Origin: Chloroflexota bacterium | GTDB taxonomy: Bacteria; Chloroflexota; Anaerolineae; JAAEKA01 | Assembly: GCA_034717495.1 (NCBI GenBank) | Contig: JAYELL010000100.1 | Location: 1 to 64,000 of the forward strand | Reading direction: 5' to 3' | Length of the DNA stretch: 64,000 nucleotides | Shown here: in pieces, positions 44,997-54,524 of the stretch | How the letters are laid out: each line of letters opens with the position of its first letter | Numbering within the stretch: the first letter of the stretch is position 1 | The notes under the pieces: model-generated | The model's input: only the letters and a program-made list of their open reading frames with translations | Database searches by the model: none | Told to the model about the DNA's origin: nothing | Program-made: the position numbers and the translations under genes

Positions 44997-45905
44997 ATGC
45001 CAAAACTAACCCTTCGCCGGCGGCGTATACTGTGGGCCTATGCCTTTTTGTTGATTCCACTGGTTTTCTTTTTGTGGATTCGCATCTATCCCACGCTGTC
45101 CGCCTTCAACATCAGCTTGCGGGAGTGGAACATCCTGGCGGAGGAGAAGCCCTGGGTGGGCCTGGCCAATTATGCCAAGATATTCGAGGAACTGGGCAAT
45201 TCCAGGAGCGTTACCCACAAGGCGTTTGTAAATACATTTCTCTACGTGCTGATCGGTATGCCGGCCCAACTCATAATTGCTCTGGGCGTAGCCTTGATGC
45301 TGGACCGCATCCGGCGGGCCGTGGGTTTCTTTCGGGCAGCCTATTTCATTCCCTTTGTCACCTCGGCAGTGGCGGTAGCCTGGGTCTGGCGCTGGCTCTA
45401 CCAGCCCAAATTCGGTCCCATCAATGTTCTGTTGAAATCAGTGGGACTACCCGATCAGCCCTTTCTGGCCAGTCCCGACCAGGCGCTGGTTTCCATTGCA
45501 GCCGTGGTAGTGTGGCAGGGGTTGGGCTTTGCAATCATCATTTTCCTGGCCGGTCTGCAGCAGATACCTCAGACACTGTACGAGGCCGCCAGGATCGACG
45601 GCGCCAATGGCCGGCAGGAGTTTCGCTACATCACCCTGCCCATGCTGAACACTTCCATTGTCTACCTGGCGGTGTTGCAGACCATCAGCTTCCTGCGCAT
45701 GTTTGCCCACGTTATCAACATGACCAGGCAGGGATCTGGCGGCCCGCTCAACAGCACGGTAACGGTGGTGCTGCACGTTTACCGCTCGGGATTCAGCAGC
45801 TACAAAATGGGCTATGCCTCAGCTCTGACCGTACTGTTGTTTCTCGTCATTCTGATCATTACCGTTGTGCAATTGCGCGTTCTGCAGCGGCGCGTTGACT
45901 ACTAA
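44997..45905 (+). CDS. ABC importer permease (MalF/UgpA-like)
   Basis: This 302-residue integral membrane protein has about six transmembrane helices and the permease EAA loop EAARIDGANGRQEFRYITLP (about 197-216) that docks on the ATPase. It corresponds to the first CUT1 permease. The ribosome site is weak. The second permease begins three bases after its stop, so both are co-translated. Confidence 0.92.
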   Translation: MPKLTLRRRRILWAYAFLLIPLVFFLWIRIYPTLSAFNISLREWNILAEEKPWVGLANYAKIFEELGNSRSVTHKAFVNTFLYVLIGMPAQLIIALGVALMLDRIRRAVGFFRAAYFIPFVTSAVAVAWVWRWLYQPKFGPINVLLKSVGLPDQPFLASPDQALVSIAAVVVWQGLGFAIIIFLAGLQQIPQTLYEAARIDGANGRQEFRYITLPMLNTSIVYLAVLQTISFLRMFAHVINMTRQGSGGPLNSTVTVVLHVYRSGFSSYKMGYASALTVLLFLVILIITVVQLRVLQRRVDY

Positions 45906-45908
45906 CCC

Positions 45909-46796
45909 ATGACACTAGCAAGCGAAGAGACGGTGGTACAGGATCCCACGGTACTGACAACCCGGCGGGGTGAACGGCGTCCAGGCAGTTGGCTCGGTCA
46001 GGCTTTGACCTACCTGCTGCTGATCCTGGGGGCCACCATCATGATTATCCCCTTCATCTGGATGGTGGCTACCTCGCTTAAACCAGGCAGCGAGATTCTC
46101 AAATACACCTTCCTTCCTCAGGAACCGACCCTGCAGAACTACCAGGAGGTTCTCTTCGGGACCCGCTTTCCCACCTGGTACATCAATAGCATCATCGTGG
46201 CCATCATCAGCACCACCAGCGTAGTCATCTTCGATAGCCTGGCCGGCTACACCTTTGCCAAGTTCGAGTTTCCCCTCAAAAACCTCTGGTTCATTCTCAT
46301 CCTGAGCACCCTGATGGTACCCACCGAGATGTTGATCATCCCCTGGTTTCAGATGGCGGTGAAATATGGATGGAACGATACCTTCTGGGGTATCGCTTTT
46401 CCCGGCGTCATCACCGCGGCCGGGCTATTCCTCATGCGCCAGTTCATGCAAGGTGTGCCCGATGAACTGATGGACGCGGCTCGCATCGACGGCATGAATG
46501 AGCTTGGCATCTTCTTGCGGATAGCCGTGCCGTTAGTCAAGCCAGCCATTGCTGCCCTGGCCATCTTCAACTTCCTGGGCAACTGGAATGCCTACATCTG
46601 GCCCCTCATCGTGGCCAGCACGCAGGCCAAATTCACCCTGCCTGTGGGTCTGGCATTTTTCTCCGGCGAGTCCGGCTCCGATTGGGAGTTGATCATGACC
46701 GGCGCTACCCTGGCCACGATACCCCTGTTGATCGTGTTCATGATCTTCCAGCGCCAGATTATCCGTGGCATTGCGCTCACGGGCTTGAAGGGATGA
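45909..46796 (+). CDS. ABC importer permease (MalG/UgpE-like)
   Basis: This 295-residue protein has six transmembrane helices and the EAA-type loop DAARIDGMNELGIFLRIAVP (about 190-209). It carries the MalG-like N-terminal IPFIWMVATSLKPGSEI and FGTRFPTWYINSIIVA. With the preceding permease it forms the membrane channel. No ribosome site is visible, consistent with coupling to the upstream gene. The lyase gene starts three bases after the stop. Confidence 0.92.
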   Translation: MTLASEETVVQDPTVLTTRRGERRPGSWLGQALTYLLLILGATIMIIPFIWMVATSLKPGSEILKYTFLPQEPTLQNYQEVLFGTRFPTWYINSIIVAIISTTSVVIFDSLAGYTFAKFEFPLKNLWFILILSTLMVPTEMLIIPWFQMAVKYGWNDTFWGIAFPGVITAAGLFLMRQFMQGVPDELMDAARIDGMNELGIFLRIAVPLVKPAIAALAIFNFLGNWNAYIWPLIVASTQAKFTLPVGLAFFSGESGSDWELIMTGATLATIPLLIVFMIFQRQIIRGIALTGLKG

Positions 46797-46799
46797 TTC

Positions 46800-48281
46800 G
46801 TGTCTGACCACAGCTTTCCCCACCCGGCCTATTCCCGCCATGTGCTGCAGCCGGCTTACGCCGACGCCCAAAATCACTTATACCAACCCATGCTGGATGC
46901 CAACCGCGCCCACGCCGTCATGTTGTACGAAGCTGGTATCATCGACCTGGCCTGTACTCGGGGGCTGTTGGTCGCGCTGAACCAGGTCGAGGTCGAGGGC
47001 CTGGAGGCGCTGGCCTACCAACCAGGCGTGGAGGATCTTTTCTTTCGCATCGAGAACCGTCTGGTTGAGTTGACCGGTCCCGACATCGGCGGCAACCTGC
47101 AACTGGGTCGAAGCCGCAACGACCTCGGTCAGGCCCTGGCCCGCATGGCGTTGCGACCCATGCTCCTGGCGGTGCTACGCCGGTTGAATACGTTTCGCTC
47201 TACACTGCTCGACCTGGCTCGCCGACACGTACACACGGTCATGCCGGGCTATACCCACACCCAGCCGGCCCAACCTACCACTTTTTCTCATTATCTGGCC
47301 GGCGTGTTGAGTTCGCTGGAGCGAGACGCTCGCAGGCTGCGCGCCGCTTACGATACGCTCAATCTTTGCCCGCTGGGCGCCGCCGCCTTCACCGGCAGCG
47401 GTTTTCCGCTCAATCGGCAGCGGACGGCGGCACTGTTGGGCTTTGCTGGCCCACTGGTCAGCAGCCATGACTGCATCGGTGCCTCTGACAACTTGACCGA
47501 GACTGCCGGTGCCCTGGCAACCATGGCCGTGAACCTCTCCCGTGTTACCCACGACATGCTCTTTTGGGCAACGAAGGAGAGCGGCACCATTTACATCGAC
47601 GACAGCTTTATTCAGATATCCTCCATAATGCCACAGAAACGCAACCCGGTGGTGTTGGAGCATCTGCGCGCCCGCCTGAGCAGACTGCAGGGAGACTGTC
47701 AGACAGTGTTCAACCAGTGTCAGAAGATTCCTTTTGGCGATACCCAGGACATCGAGGACGAGATATGGCCGCCCATCAGCCAGGCGCTGAGTACCGCCGA
47801 TGATGTGCTGGAGTTGTACGAAGCTGTCTTCTCCACGTTGGAACTGAATAGCGATCATCTTCTAACTCGCGCTGCAAGGGGTTTCACGACGGCTACCGAA
47901 CTGGCTGACACATTGGTGAGGGAGGCTGATTTACCTTTCCGCACAGCCCACGCCATCGTGGCTCGCCTGGTCGCTCGTGCCTACGCCGAAGACCTGGCGC
48001 CGGGCGATATCAACCAGGCCCTGTTGGATGAGGTCGCTGTCGATGTGATCGGGCGGCCCCTTGGATTGGATGATGATGCGGTCAGCCGCGCGCTGGATCC
48101 AGAGCATTTCGTGGCCGTGCGCCAGACGTTGGGCGGCGCCGCGCCGGAGGCAACGGCTACCCTGCTTGCCCGGCAGAATGACGCTTTGCAGGACGACCAG
48201 AGCTGGCTGGATAGAGAGTCGGCTCGCCTGACCACAGCACAGGATATCCTGCTTGCTCGATCGGCTGAACTCGTGAGGTAG
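46800..48281 (+). CDS. Argininosuccinate lyase-family C-N lyase
   Basis: This 493-residue enzyme belongs to the fumarase/aspartase superfamily near argininosuccinate lyase. It has LQLGRSRNDLGQALARMALR (the ASL norm is TGRSRNDQ), MPGYTHTQPAQPTTFSHYL, and the catalytic-serine loop ISSIMPQKRNPVVLEH (about 273-288). True ArgH enzymes are about 460 residues and read GSSLMPQKKNP, so this is a divergent member. Relatives include EDDS lyase, which cleaves N-substituted aspartates. Co-transcription with importer permeases and an FAD amine oxidase suggests it releases fumarate from an imported N-substituted amino acid; that is inference. It starts with GTG, with AAGGG upstream. Confidence 0.85.
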   Translation: MSDHSFPHPAYSRHVLQPAYADAQNHLYQPMLDANRAHAVMLYEAGIIDLACTRGLLVALNQVEVEGLEALAYQPGVEDLFFRIENRLVELTGPDIGGNLQLGRSRNDLGQALARMALRPMLLAVLRRLNTFRSTLLDLARRHVHTVMPGYTHTQPAQPTTFSHYLAGVLSSLERDARRLRAAYDTLNLCPLGAAAFTGSGFPLNRQRTAALLGFAGPLVSSHDCIGASDNLTETAGALATMAVNLSRVTHDMLFWATKESGTIYIDDSFIQISSIMPQKRNPVVLEHLRARLSRLQGDCQTVFNQCQKIPFGDTQDIEDEIWPPISQALSTADDVLELYEAVFSTLELNSDHLLTRAARGFTTATELADTLVREADLPFRTAHAIVARLVARAYAEDLAPGDINQALLDEVAVDVIGRPLGLDDDAVSRALDPEHFVAVRQTLGGAAPEATATLLARQNDALQDDQSWLDRESARLTTAQDILLARSAELVR

Positions 48282-48287
48282 AAACCA

Positions 48288-49460
48288 ATGAAAACCACAA
48301 AAGATGTCATTGTCATTGGCGGCGGCGTGATGGGCACCAGTATCGCTTACCAGCTTGCCAGCAGGGGTATGGACGTTATTCTCCTGGAGAAGTCCTTTCT
48401 TGGGGCCGGCTCCAGCGGTCGCTCCAGCGCCATTATCCGCCAGCATTATTCCAACGAAACCACTGCCCGCATGGCCCGCCACAGCCTGGAGGTCTTCCAG
48501 AACTTCGGCGAGATCATCGGGGGCAATGTAGATTTCGAAAAAACCGGCATGCTGTTCATTACGCCGGCCGATGACCAGGCGGGAATGGAGAGCAACGTGC
48601 TCATGCAGCGCCGTGTGGGCATCGACACCAGGGTACTCAGCGGCGCCGAACTGAAGGAGTTACAGCCACAGATTGCTGGCTGGCAGGATGTGGTGGCCGC
48701 CTGGGAGCCCGAGGCAGGACACTGCGATCCAGCTGGCACAGTGAATGCTTTTGCTGCGGCGGCCAAACGCAAAGGAGCCTCTATTCGCCAGGGCGTGGAG
48801 GTTCTGGGCATCAACATGGCCGGCGGTCGAGTGCAAGGGGTCACTACCTCGGGGGGTGAAATAACAGCTCCCGTCGTGGTCAACGCGGCCGGCCCCTGGG
48901 CCAGGCCCGTGGCACAGAATGTGGGTGTGGACATTCCGGCGTACGCTTGCCGGGTACAGGTAAGCCTGTTGGGCTGGCCGGAGGGGTTTCAACCCCATCC
49001 CATCGTGGCCGACTTCGTTAACGTGATCTACTTCCGGCCAGAGACCGGCCGCCAGACCCTCATCGGTTCCATCGATCCGGCCGAGGCCAATGATCGCGTC
49101 AACCCTGATCGCTTCAACGAGGGTGTGGACTTCGGGTTTGTGCTGGACAGCGCTGAGCGCGCCGTGCAGCGTTATCCGGCTCTGGAAGCAGCTGAGAGCC
49201 GGGGCGGATTCGCTTCACTCTACACGATCACCCCTGACTGGCACCCTATCCTGGATGAGGTGCCCGCCGGCAGTGGCTGCTTTTTGGCCTGCGGCTTCAG
49301 CGGTCACGGCTTCAAACTGGCCCCGGCCATCGGTGAAATGGCAGCCGATCTTGTAACTGGCGAGGCCCGTAGCGGTTTCGACCTGGAGTTGTTCCGCCTG
49401 GACCGGTTTGCGACGAGTAAGCCAGTGCGCGGGCAGTATGAATACAGTATCATTGGGTAA
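48288..49460 (+). CDS. FAD-dependent amine/amino-acid oxidoreductase (DAO family)
   Basis: This 390-residue flavoprotein has the dinucleotide motif VIVIGGGVMGTSIAYQLAS (residues 7-25) followed by an acidic strand end (VILLEK), the DAO-family GAGSSGRSSAIIRQHY, and a C-terminal FAD-binding GCFLACGFSGHGFKLAPAIGE. Relatives are sarcosine, glycine and opine-type oxidases or dehydrogenases that cleave C-N bonds in N-alkyl amino acids. It begins six bases after the lyase stop and is last in the importer operon, so the pathway likely handles a secondary amine. The exact substrate cannot be read. Confidence 0.88.
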   Translation: MKTTKDVIVIGGGVMGTSIAYQLASRGMDVILLEKSFLGAGSSGRSSAIIRQHYSNETTARMARHSLEVFQNFGEIIGGNVDFEKTGMLFITPADDQAGMESNVLMQRRVGIDTRVLSGAELKELQPQIAGWQDVVAAWEPEAGHCDPAGTVNAFAAAAKRKGASIRQGVEVLGINMAGGRVQGVTTSGGEITAPVVVNAAGPWARPVAQNVGVDIPAYACRVQVSLLGWPEGFQPHPIVADFVNVIYFRPETGRQTLIGSIDPAEANDRVNPDRFNEGVDFGFVLDSAERAVQRYPALEAAESRGGFASLYTITPDWHPILDEVPAGSGCFLACGFSGHGFKLAPAIGEMAADLVTGEARSGFDLELFRLDRFATSKPVRGQYEYSIIG

Positions 49461-49466
49461 CTACTC

Positions 49467-49561
49467 AGGTGCGACGCACTTGGTCCACAGAATCAAGCCG
49501 ACCTTGAATTTAAGTCCGATAGCGACACCATTGGAGCCATCTGAGCAAGTGCGTTGCACCT
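49467..49561. repeat. Inverted repeat with self-palindromic arms
   Basis: AGGTGCGACGCACTTG (49467-49482) is mirrored by CAAGTGCGTTGCACCT (49546-49561) with one mismatch, 63 bases apart. Each arm is itself nearly palindromic (GTGCG-A-CGCAC; GTGC-GTT-GCAC). It lies between the convergent FAD oxidoreductase and thiamine-transport ATPase genes. It looks REP-like; no protein-coding content is seen. Confidence 0.6.
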
Positions 49562-49640
49562 TATGCCTGAGCAGTTCCATCGTTGGTTAGACAAGGTCCA
49601 TTGTCGCGTAACTGGCAGCGAAGTTAATCCTGGACGGCCA

Positions 49641-50732
49641 TCAGGAAAGTTTTTCCGGCGCCAACAAAGCCAGTCCATCGGGATCCACTGACAGGCTGAG
49701 TTTACCACCTAACGGCGGCAGGTCATCAGCCATTGCGCCCGGAAGCTCAAATTCCAGCCAGGTGCCGCTGGCCTGGCCCACTGCAATCTTGACCTGGCTG
49801 CCCCGGAAGGAGACGTTCAAAAGCCGTCCGTGGATGACGTTCTCTGCCCCCGCTTCCTCCTCGCCCGGTAACAGCAGGGTGGCAGCGTCAGGCCGGACAA
49901 CCAGTGTTGCCGCCTCGCCTGGAAACACAGGATGGGCACACTGGCGGCAACGCAAGGTCCCAAGAGAAGTAACCACCTCGGGCACAGGGCCATCACCCTG
50001 GATCTGGGCAGATATGAGATTGCGCATCCCCAAAAAACGCGCAACGAATTCGTTGGCCGGTTGGCGATAAACTGTCAGCGGCGGCCCCTGCTGTTCGATC
50101 CGACCGGCATTGAGAATGATGACCCGATCCGATATGGCAAAAGCCTCCTGCTGATCGTGGGTCACATACAGGGCAGTGACCCCGACCAGTTTGAGGATTC
50201 GGCGCAAGTCAAACATCAGATCTTCCCGGAGGGTTCGGTCCAGGGACCCCAGGGGTTCATCCAGCATCAACAGGGTGGGATTGGGCGCCAGGCTGCGGGC
50301 AAGGGCAACGCGCTGCTGTTGCCCCCCGGAAAGCTCATGGATCTTGCGATCGCCGTAACCACCCAGATCAACCAGGTCCAGCACCTCGTCAACCCGCCCC
50401 TGAATCTTCGCTGGATCCTGCCCTTCCATTCGCAGCCCGAAGGCCACGTTTCCAAAGACATCTTTATGGGGAAACAGCGCGAAGTCCTGGAACATGAGGC
50501 CAAACCCGCGCTCGTGAACGGCAACCGTTGCCATATCCTGGCCATCAAAAACGACCCGACCCGCGTCGAGCGTCTCCAGGCCGGCCACGATACGCAGAAG
50601 CGTGGTCTTGCCACAGCCGGACGGCCCCAAAAGGCACACGATTTCACCAGAGTCGGCGCCAAAGGAGACATCCTGCAGCACCGGCGTGTCACCAAAGGAT
50701 TTGCTCACGTCAAAGACGTTCAGGTCCGCCAT
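49641..50732 (-). CDS. ABC importer ATPase of the thiamine transporter
   Basis: This 363-residue ATPase has Walker A GPSGCGKTT (about 36-44), signature LSGGQQQRVALARSL (about 134-148), Walker B LLMLDEPLGSLD (about 154-165) and the switch histidine in YVTHDQQEAF. A TOBE-like domain (about 240-355) makes it longer than E. coli ThiQ (about 230), more like PotA/FbpC. Its start overlaps the permease stop by one base (TGATG). The operon is led by a TPP riboswitch, so the substrate is most likely thiamine or a phosphate ester. Confidence 0.92.
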   Translation of the reverse strand: MADLNVFDVSKSFGDTPVLQDVSFGADSGEIVCLLGPSGCGKTTLLRIVAGLETLDAGRVVFDGQDMATVAVHERGFGLMFQDFALFPHKDVFGNVAFGLRMEGQDPAKIQGRVDEVLDLVDLGGYGDRKIHELSGGQQQRVALARSLAPNPTLLMLDEPLGSLDRTLREDLMFDLRRILKLVGVTALYVTHDQQEAFAISDRVIILNAGRIEQQGPPLTVYRQPANEFVARFLGMRNLISAQIQGDGPVPEVVTSLGTLRCRQCAHPVFPGEAATLVVRPDAATLLLPGEEEAGAENVIHGRLLNVSFRGSQVKIAVGQASGTWLEFELPGAMADDLPPLGGKLSLSVDPDGLALLAPEKLS

Positions 50733-52417
50733 CAGAACTCCCCGATATCACCGATCCGAAAACGCTCGATGAACAGTAACCCCACTGCACAGACCAGCAT
50801 CAACACCGTGCTCATTGCCAGGGCTCGCCCATAGTTGAGCATACCCGGCTGGCCCAAAGCCCGGTAAATGGCCACCGACATGGTAGGAAATTCAGGGCGG
50901 TAGATCAGCAGGGTTGCGCCAAATTCTCCCATGCTCACCGTGAAAGCAAAAACAGCTGCCACGAGAAGAGCCCGCCCGATAATCGGTAAATCGATCTCCC
51001 GCAACACCCTGGTCGGCGACGCGCCCAGAACGGCTGCGCCCTCTCGAAGCCGGGGATTCAGGCCCCTCAACGCAGGCAAAACGCTGCGCACTACGAAAGG
51101 CATAGCAATCAAGGTGTGTGCAATTGGCACCAGCAGCAGGGATGTGCGCAGGTCCAGCGGGGGTTCGTCCAAAGCAATGATATAGCCGAAACCCAATGTG
51201 ACCGCCGAAGTCCCCAGGGGTAACAGAAACAAGGGATCGAGCCAGCCAACCAGGCGGCTATCCTTTCGATCGGGACCGGCCAGTAAGTAGGCACTGATCA
51301 GCCCAAGAGCCAGGGATATCACCACCACGACGAAAGCGATCAGCAAGGAATTTCGAATTGCCTGAATGGGGGCTACAAAAAAAATGTCCTGGGTGGGGTT
51401 TTCCGTCAATGCCTGATAGTAACGCAAGGTCGGCGGCCCATCCCCGAGAGTCACGGAACGGACTGCCAGGGCAAGCAGCGGGATCATTACCACAATCAGC
51501 AGCAGGGTGTTGACTACCCCAACAACCAGCCACTGCCGCCAGTTTGCCGGGCGCCGGGCCGTGCTGGATTGGGGTCGCATGTTGAGAGGTATCGAAGCCC
51601 GAGCCTGGATTCGGGTGTAGACGACCATCACGATAAAGGTAAATCCCAGCTGGACCAGCGACAGGACCGCTGCCAAAGGCAAGTTAAAGAAATTCACCGC
51701 CTGCCGGTAGATTTCCACCTCCAGCGTGGCATACCGGGGGCCACCCAGGATCAAAACAACCCCAAAACTGGTGAAACAGAACAGGAAGACCAGCAAAGAC
51801 GCCGCCACGATCGCCGGCATCAGAAGAGGAAAGGTAATCTCCCACATCACCCGCCAGCGATTTGCCCCCAACACGGCTGCCGCCTCGCTCATTCGAGGAT
51901 CCAGGTTTGCCCAGAAGCCACCAACGATGCGCACCACTACGGTAGCATTGTAGAACGCGTGAACCAACAGGATTATCCATACGGTGTACAACAGGCTAAC
52001 CGGCGGTTCCGGCAGCCCGAAGGCCGTCATCAGCCATTCGTTGATAAATCCCCGCGGCCCCAGCAGCGTCGTGAAGGCCGTCGCCGCGACCACCGTTGGA
52101 ATCACAAAAGGGATCGTTGTAAGGGCACGAATCAGGCTCTTTCCAGGAAAGGCGTAACGAGCAAAGACGTAGGCCGCCGGCATACCCAGCAGCAGGGTCA
52201 GTGCGGTCGAAGCCAATGCCTGCCAGGTAGTGAACCATAGCGCCCGGCCGACATAGGGACTGAAGATCATATCGAACAGTGCCCCCAGGTCCAGTTGCCC
52301 ATCCGGTGCGAGGCTCATCCCCAGGATGCTGGCAAGGGGATAGAAGTAGAAGATCAGCAGAAAGGCCAGGGGAAGAAGATAGATCAGACTGCGAGCACGG
52401 GCCAGTTGAGCGCTCAT
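50732..52417 (-). CDS. thiP: Fused ABC permease of the thiamine transporter
   Basis: This 561-residue protein has about 12 transmembrane helices and two permease halves, each with an EAA-type loop: SEAAAVLGANRWRVMWEITF (first half) and REGAAVLGASPTRVLREIDL (second half). That is the ThiP/FbpB architecture. It lies between the ThiB-like and ATPase genes. The riboswitch context supports thiamine rather than iron or sulfate. Confidence 0.9.
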   Translation of the reverse strand: MSAQLARARSLIYLLPLAFLLIFYFYPLASILGMSLAPDGQLDLGALFDMIFSPYVGRALWFTTWQALASTALTLLLGMPAAYVFARYAFPGKSLIRALTTIPFVIPTVVAATAFTTLLGPRGFINEWLMTAFGLPEPPVSLLYTVWIILLVHAFYNATVVVRIVGGFWANLDPRMSEAAAVLGANRWRVMWEITFPLLMPAIVAASLLVFLFCFTSFGVVLILGGPRYATLEVEIYRQAVNFFNLPLAAVLSLVQLGFTFIVMVVYTRIQARASIPLNMRPQSSTARRPANWRQWLVVGVVNTLLLIVVMIPLLALAVRSVTLGDGPPTLRYYQALTENPTQDIFFVAPIQAIRNSLLIAFVVVVISLALGLISAYLLAGPDRKDSRLVGWLDPLFLLPLGTSAVTLGFGYIIALDEPPLDLRTSLLLVPIAHTLIAMPFVVRSVLPALRGLNPRLREGAAVLGASPTRVLREIDLPIIGRALLVAAVFAFTVSMGEFGATLLIYRPEFPTMSVAIYRALGQPGMLNYGRALAMSTVLMLVCAVGLLFIERFRIGDIGEF

Positions 52418-52488
52418 GATTTTTGCACTGCCTGTTTAACCAATTGGGCGATACGCCGTCGCTGCACGAGCAAGAACTCCCATGGCAA

Positions 52489-53577
52489 TTACCTTAACAC
52501 TGTCTCAGTCCAGGCCTCGATCCACCGCTCGCGGTTGGCTTCAATCGCGCCGGCATCGATATCGACGGGCTCAACGGGCACTTCCGCGAAGCGGGTGAAC
52601 AGATCAGGCAGAGCAGCCTCGCCGTTGGCAGGATAGACAAACATCTGAAGGGGGATATCCTCCTGAAAAGCCCTGCTCAACATAAAATCGACCAGTTCCT
52701 CAGCCGCTTCCCGTTGCTCTGTTCCCTTCAGGATTCCGACGAATTCGATCTGGCGAAACGTACCATCAGCGGGAGATATATTGCCGCTATCAGGCTCACT
52801 TTTGCTGCTTTCGCTATAAAAGACATCAGCCGGTGGACTGGTGGCATAACTGACCACCAGGGGCCGGTCTCCCTCTCCACCACTGCCCACGGTGAAGTGA
52901 CCAAAGTAGGCCTCACTCCAGCCATCGGTAATCAATACGCCATTGGCCCGCAGGTCTCGCCAAAAGTCCAGGTAAGAATAGTCGCCATCCTCACCGAAGT
53001 GGGCAATGGTAGTCAATAGAAACGCCAACCCTGGCGAGGATGTTGCAGGGTTTTCGACCACCAGCAAGCCCTTGTATGCAGGCTTGATCAGGTCTTCCAA
53101 CCTTCCAGGCACAGCCAGCCCTTGCTCGTCAAACCAGCGACGATCATAGTTCAGATTGACGTAGCCGAAGTCAACGGGCAACAGCCCAAAGGCAGGATCC
53201 AGGTACAGCTCGGAGGGCACAGAGTCCAGCGCCGGGGATCGATAGGGCTCAAAGATGCCGCAGTTGATGGCCCGACTGAGAAAGGTATTGTCGACGCCAA
53301 AGAACACATCACCAAGAGGATTGCCCTTGCTCAGACAGGCCTTGTTCAGCGCAGCACCCGCATCGCCGGCCAGCAGGAATTCGACGGTGATATTCGTTTC
53401 CTGCTCAAACTGGGTGATCACATCCTCGCTGACAGCAAAGCTGTCATGAGACATCAGAACCAGTTTTTTCCTCGCCTGTCCCGCGTCCGGATCGCTCGTC
53501 GGCGCAAATTGAGGGCCACAGGCTGCCAACAACATCGTAGCGACCAACGCAACTATCAGCAAGATTGTCTTTTTCAT
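52489..53577 (-). CDS. thiB: Thiamine-type solute-binding lipoprotein
   Basis: This 362-residue protein has a lipoprotein signal ([17 protein letters not shown]) and matches the ThiB family: [25 protein letters not shown] at the mature N-terminus, [32 protein letters not shown], and the C-terminal [23 protein letters not shown] precedes the ATG at 53577; the earlier in-frame ATG is on the wrong side of that site. It starts 23 bases after the thiamine pyrophosphokinase stop. Confidence 0.92.
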   Translation of the reverse strand: MKKTILLIVALVATMLLAACGPQFAPTSDPDAGQARKKLVLMSHDSFAVSEDVITQFEQETNITVEFLLAGDAGAALNKACLSKGNPLGDVFFGVDNTFLSRAINCGIFEPYRSPALDSVPSELYLDPAFGLLPVDFGYVNLNYDRRWFDEQGLAVPGRLEDLIKPAYKGLLVVENPATSSPGLAFLLTTIAHFGEDGDYSYLDFWRDLRANGVLITDGWSEAYFGHFTVGSGGEGDRPLVVSYATSPPADVFYSESSKSEPDSGNISPADGTFRQIEFVGILKGTEQREAAEELVDFMLSRAFQEDIPLQMFVYPANGEAALPDLFTRFAEVPVEPVDIDAGAIEANRERWIEAWTETVLR

Positions 53578-53600
53578 CTCTTTTTCTCCTCCGCGCAATA

Positions 53601-54260
53601 TCAGCCAGTCGACGAAACATGGACGACCAGCACCATCCCCTCGGTCACACTTACCACCGCGCTCGATTCAACCAAGCGGTTGCTGATGCTCAGCGACGGC
53701 CCGAGTGGCAGTTCAGCCTGCTGCAAGGGCCAATGGACTCCCGTCAGGCTGACGCCACCAGCTTCGCCGCCATAGGGTATCAAGGAGAGCGTATCGCCCA
53801 CCTCACCGTTGACGACGCTTTCACCCCTAACCAGCCAGATCGTCTGTCTGCCGTCAACGATACGTGTGGGCGTGCCGATCAGCTCCGGAAGTGCCAGCAG
53901 GCCGAGGTTTCCAAGTGTGTGGTCGATCCTGGCGCCCAGCACACCGGCGATGATGATCTCGTCAGGATCAGCGTCCAATGCCCGGCCCAAGGCGATCTCC
54001 AGGTCGGTTTGGTCCTTCTCCGGGGAATATGCCTCCATGGGCACACCGGCTGCGTTAAGCTTTTTCAACACCTCCCGGTCGATGGAATCCATATCGCCCA
54101 CAATCCGCGTGATGGGCCAGTCCCACTCGATACACCGGTTGGCCCCGCCATCAGCGGCGATGACCACCTCCCCTGGCTGAGGGTCCAGGCCTGGCGGTTT
54201 TTCTGCTCGCGGGCTGCTGGCGACGACGAATGCGCGTTTGCTGGCAGTATCTTTACTCAT
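53601..54260 (-). CDS. thiN: Thiamine pyrophosphokinase
   Basis: This 219-residue enzyme converts thiamine to TPP using ATP. It has [15 protein letters not shown] (about 32-46), IVGDMDSID (about 53-61), [17 protein letters not shown] (about 78-94), and [17 protein letters not shown] (about 105-121), all thiamine pyrophosphokinase signatures. The ATG at 54260 gives the family N-terminus; the longer frame upstream is riboswitch RNA. As the first gene behind the TPP riboswitch it joins import and activation of thiamine in one unit. Confidence 0.93.
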   Translation of the reverse strand: MSKDTASKRAFVVASSPRAEKPPGLDPQPGEVVIAADGGANRCIEWDWPITRIVGDMDSIDREVLKKLNAAGVPMEAYSPEKDQTDLEIALGRALDADPDEIIIAGVLGARIDHTLGNLGLLALPELIGTPTRIVDGRQTIWLVRGESVVNGEVGDTLSLIPYGGEAGGVSLTGVHWPLQQAELPLGPSLSISNRLVESSAVVSVTEGMVLVVHVSSTG

Positions 54261-54300
54261 TCTTTGCCCCAATTCCAATGCGCTCCCGCAGCTCCCTTGA

Positions 54301-54344
54301 ATCAACAAAGGCCGCCTGCCTGTAGTCTGGCAAGTGGCCTTTTT
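54301..54344 (-). terminator. Expression-platform hairpin of the TPP riboswitch
   Basis: On the minus strand AAAGGCC (54342-54336) pairs with GGCCTTT (54313-54307), with an inner CTTGCC/GGCAGG stem, followed by GTTGAT. The U-tract is weak, so termination is likely but not certain. It lies directly after the aptamer. Confidence 0.55.
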
Positions 54345-54360
54345 GCGCTGGTTCGAGTGC

Positions 54361-54453
54361 ATCCCTACGCCGGCATTACCCAGGTCAGGTTCTAAGGGTC
54401 GGTGGCAGTTCGACCACCCTCTCAGCCGGGCGCTTCCCGGCTCCCCTGGCAAC
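54361..54453 (-). promoter_or_regulatory. TPP riboswitch (THI element)
   Basis: The minus strand carries the conserved TPP aptamer in order: CCAGGGGAGCC, GGCTGAGAGGG, ACCCTTAGAACCTGA and GGGTAATGCCGGCGTAGGGA. A P3-type hairpin (GGTGG / CCACC) sits between. It lies about 100 bases before thiamine pyrophosphokinase and should lower expression of the thiN-thiB-thiP-ATPase operon when TPP is high. Confidence 0.96.
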
Positions 54454-54471
54454 GGGTTATCTATTGGGTCA

Positions 54472-54500
54472 AGTGTAACATCGGGGACGCCTCATGTCAA
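54472..54500 (-). promoter_or_regulatory. Promoter of the thiamine operon
   Basis: On the minus strand TTGACA (54500-54495) and TACACT (54477-54472) are exactly 17 bases apart, with a TG extension before the -10. Transcription would begin near 54465, just ahead of the aptamer. Confidence 0.7.
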
Positions 54501-54524
54501 GTAGGGGTCACCCCTTTCCGCCTC

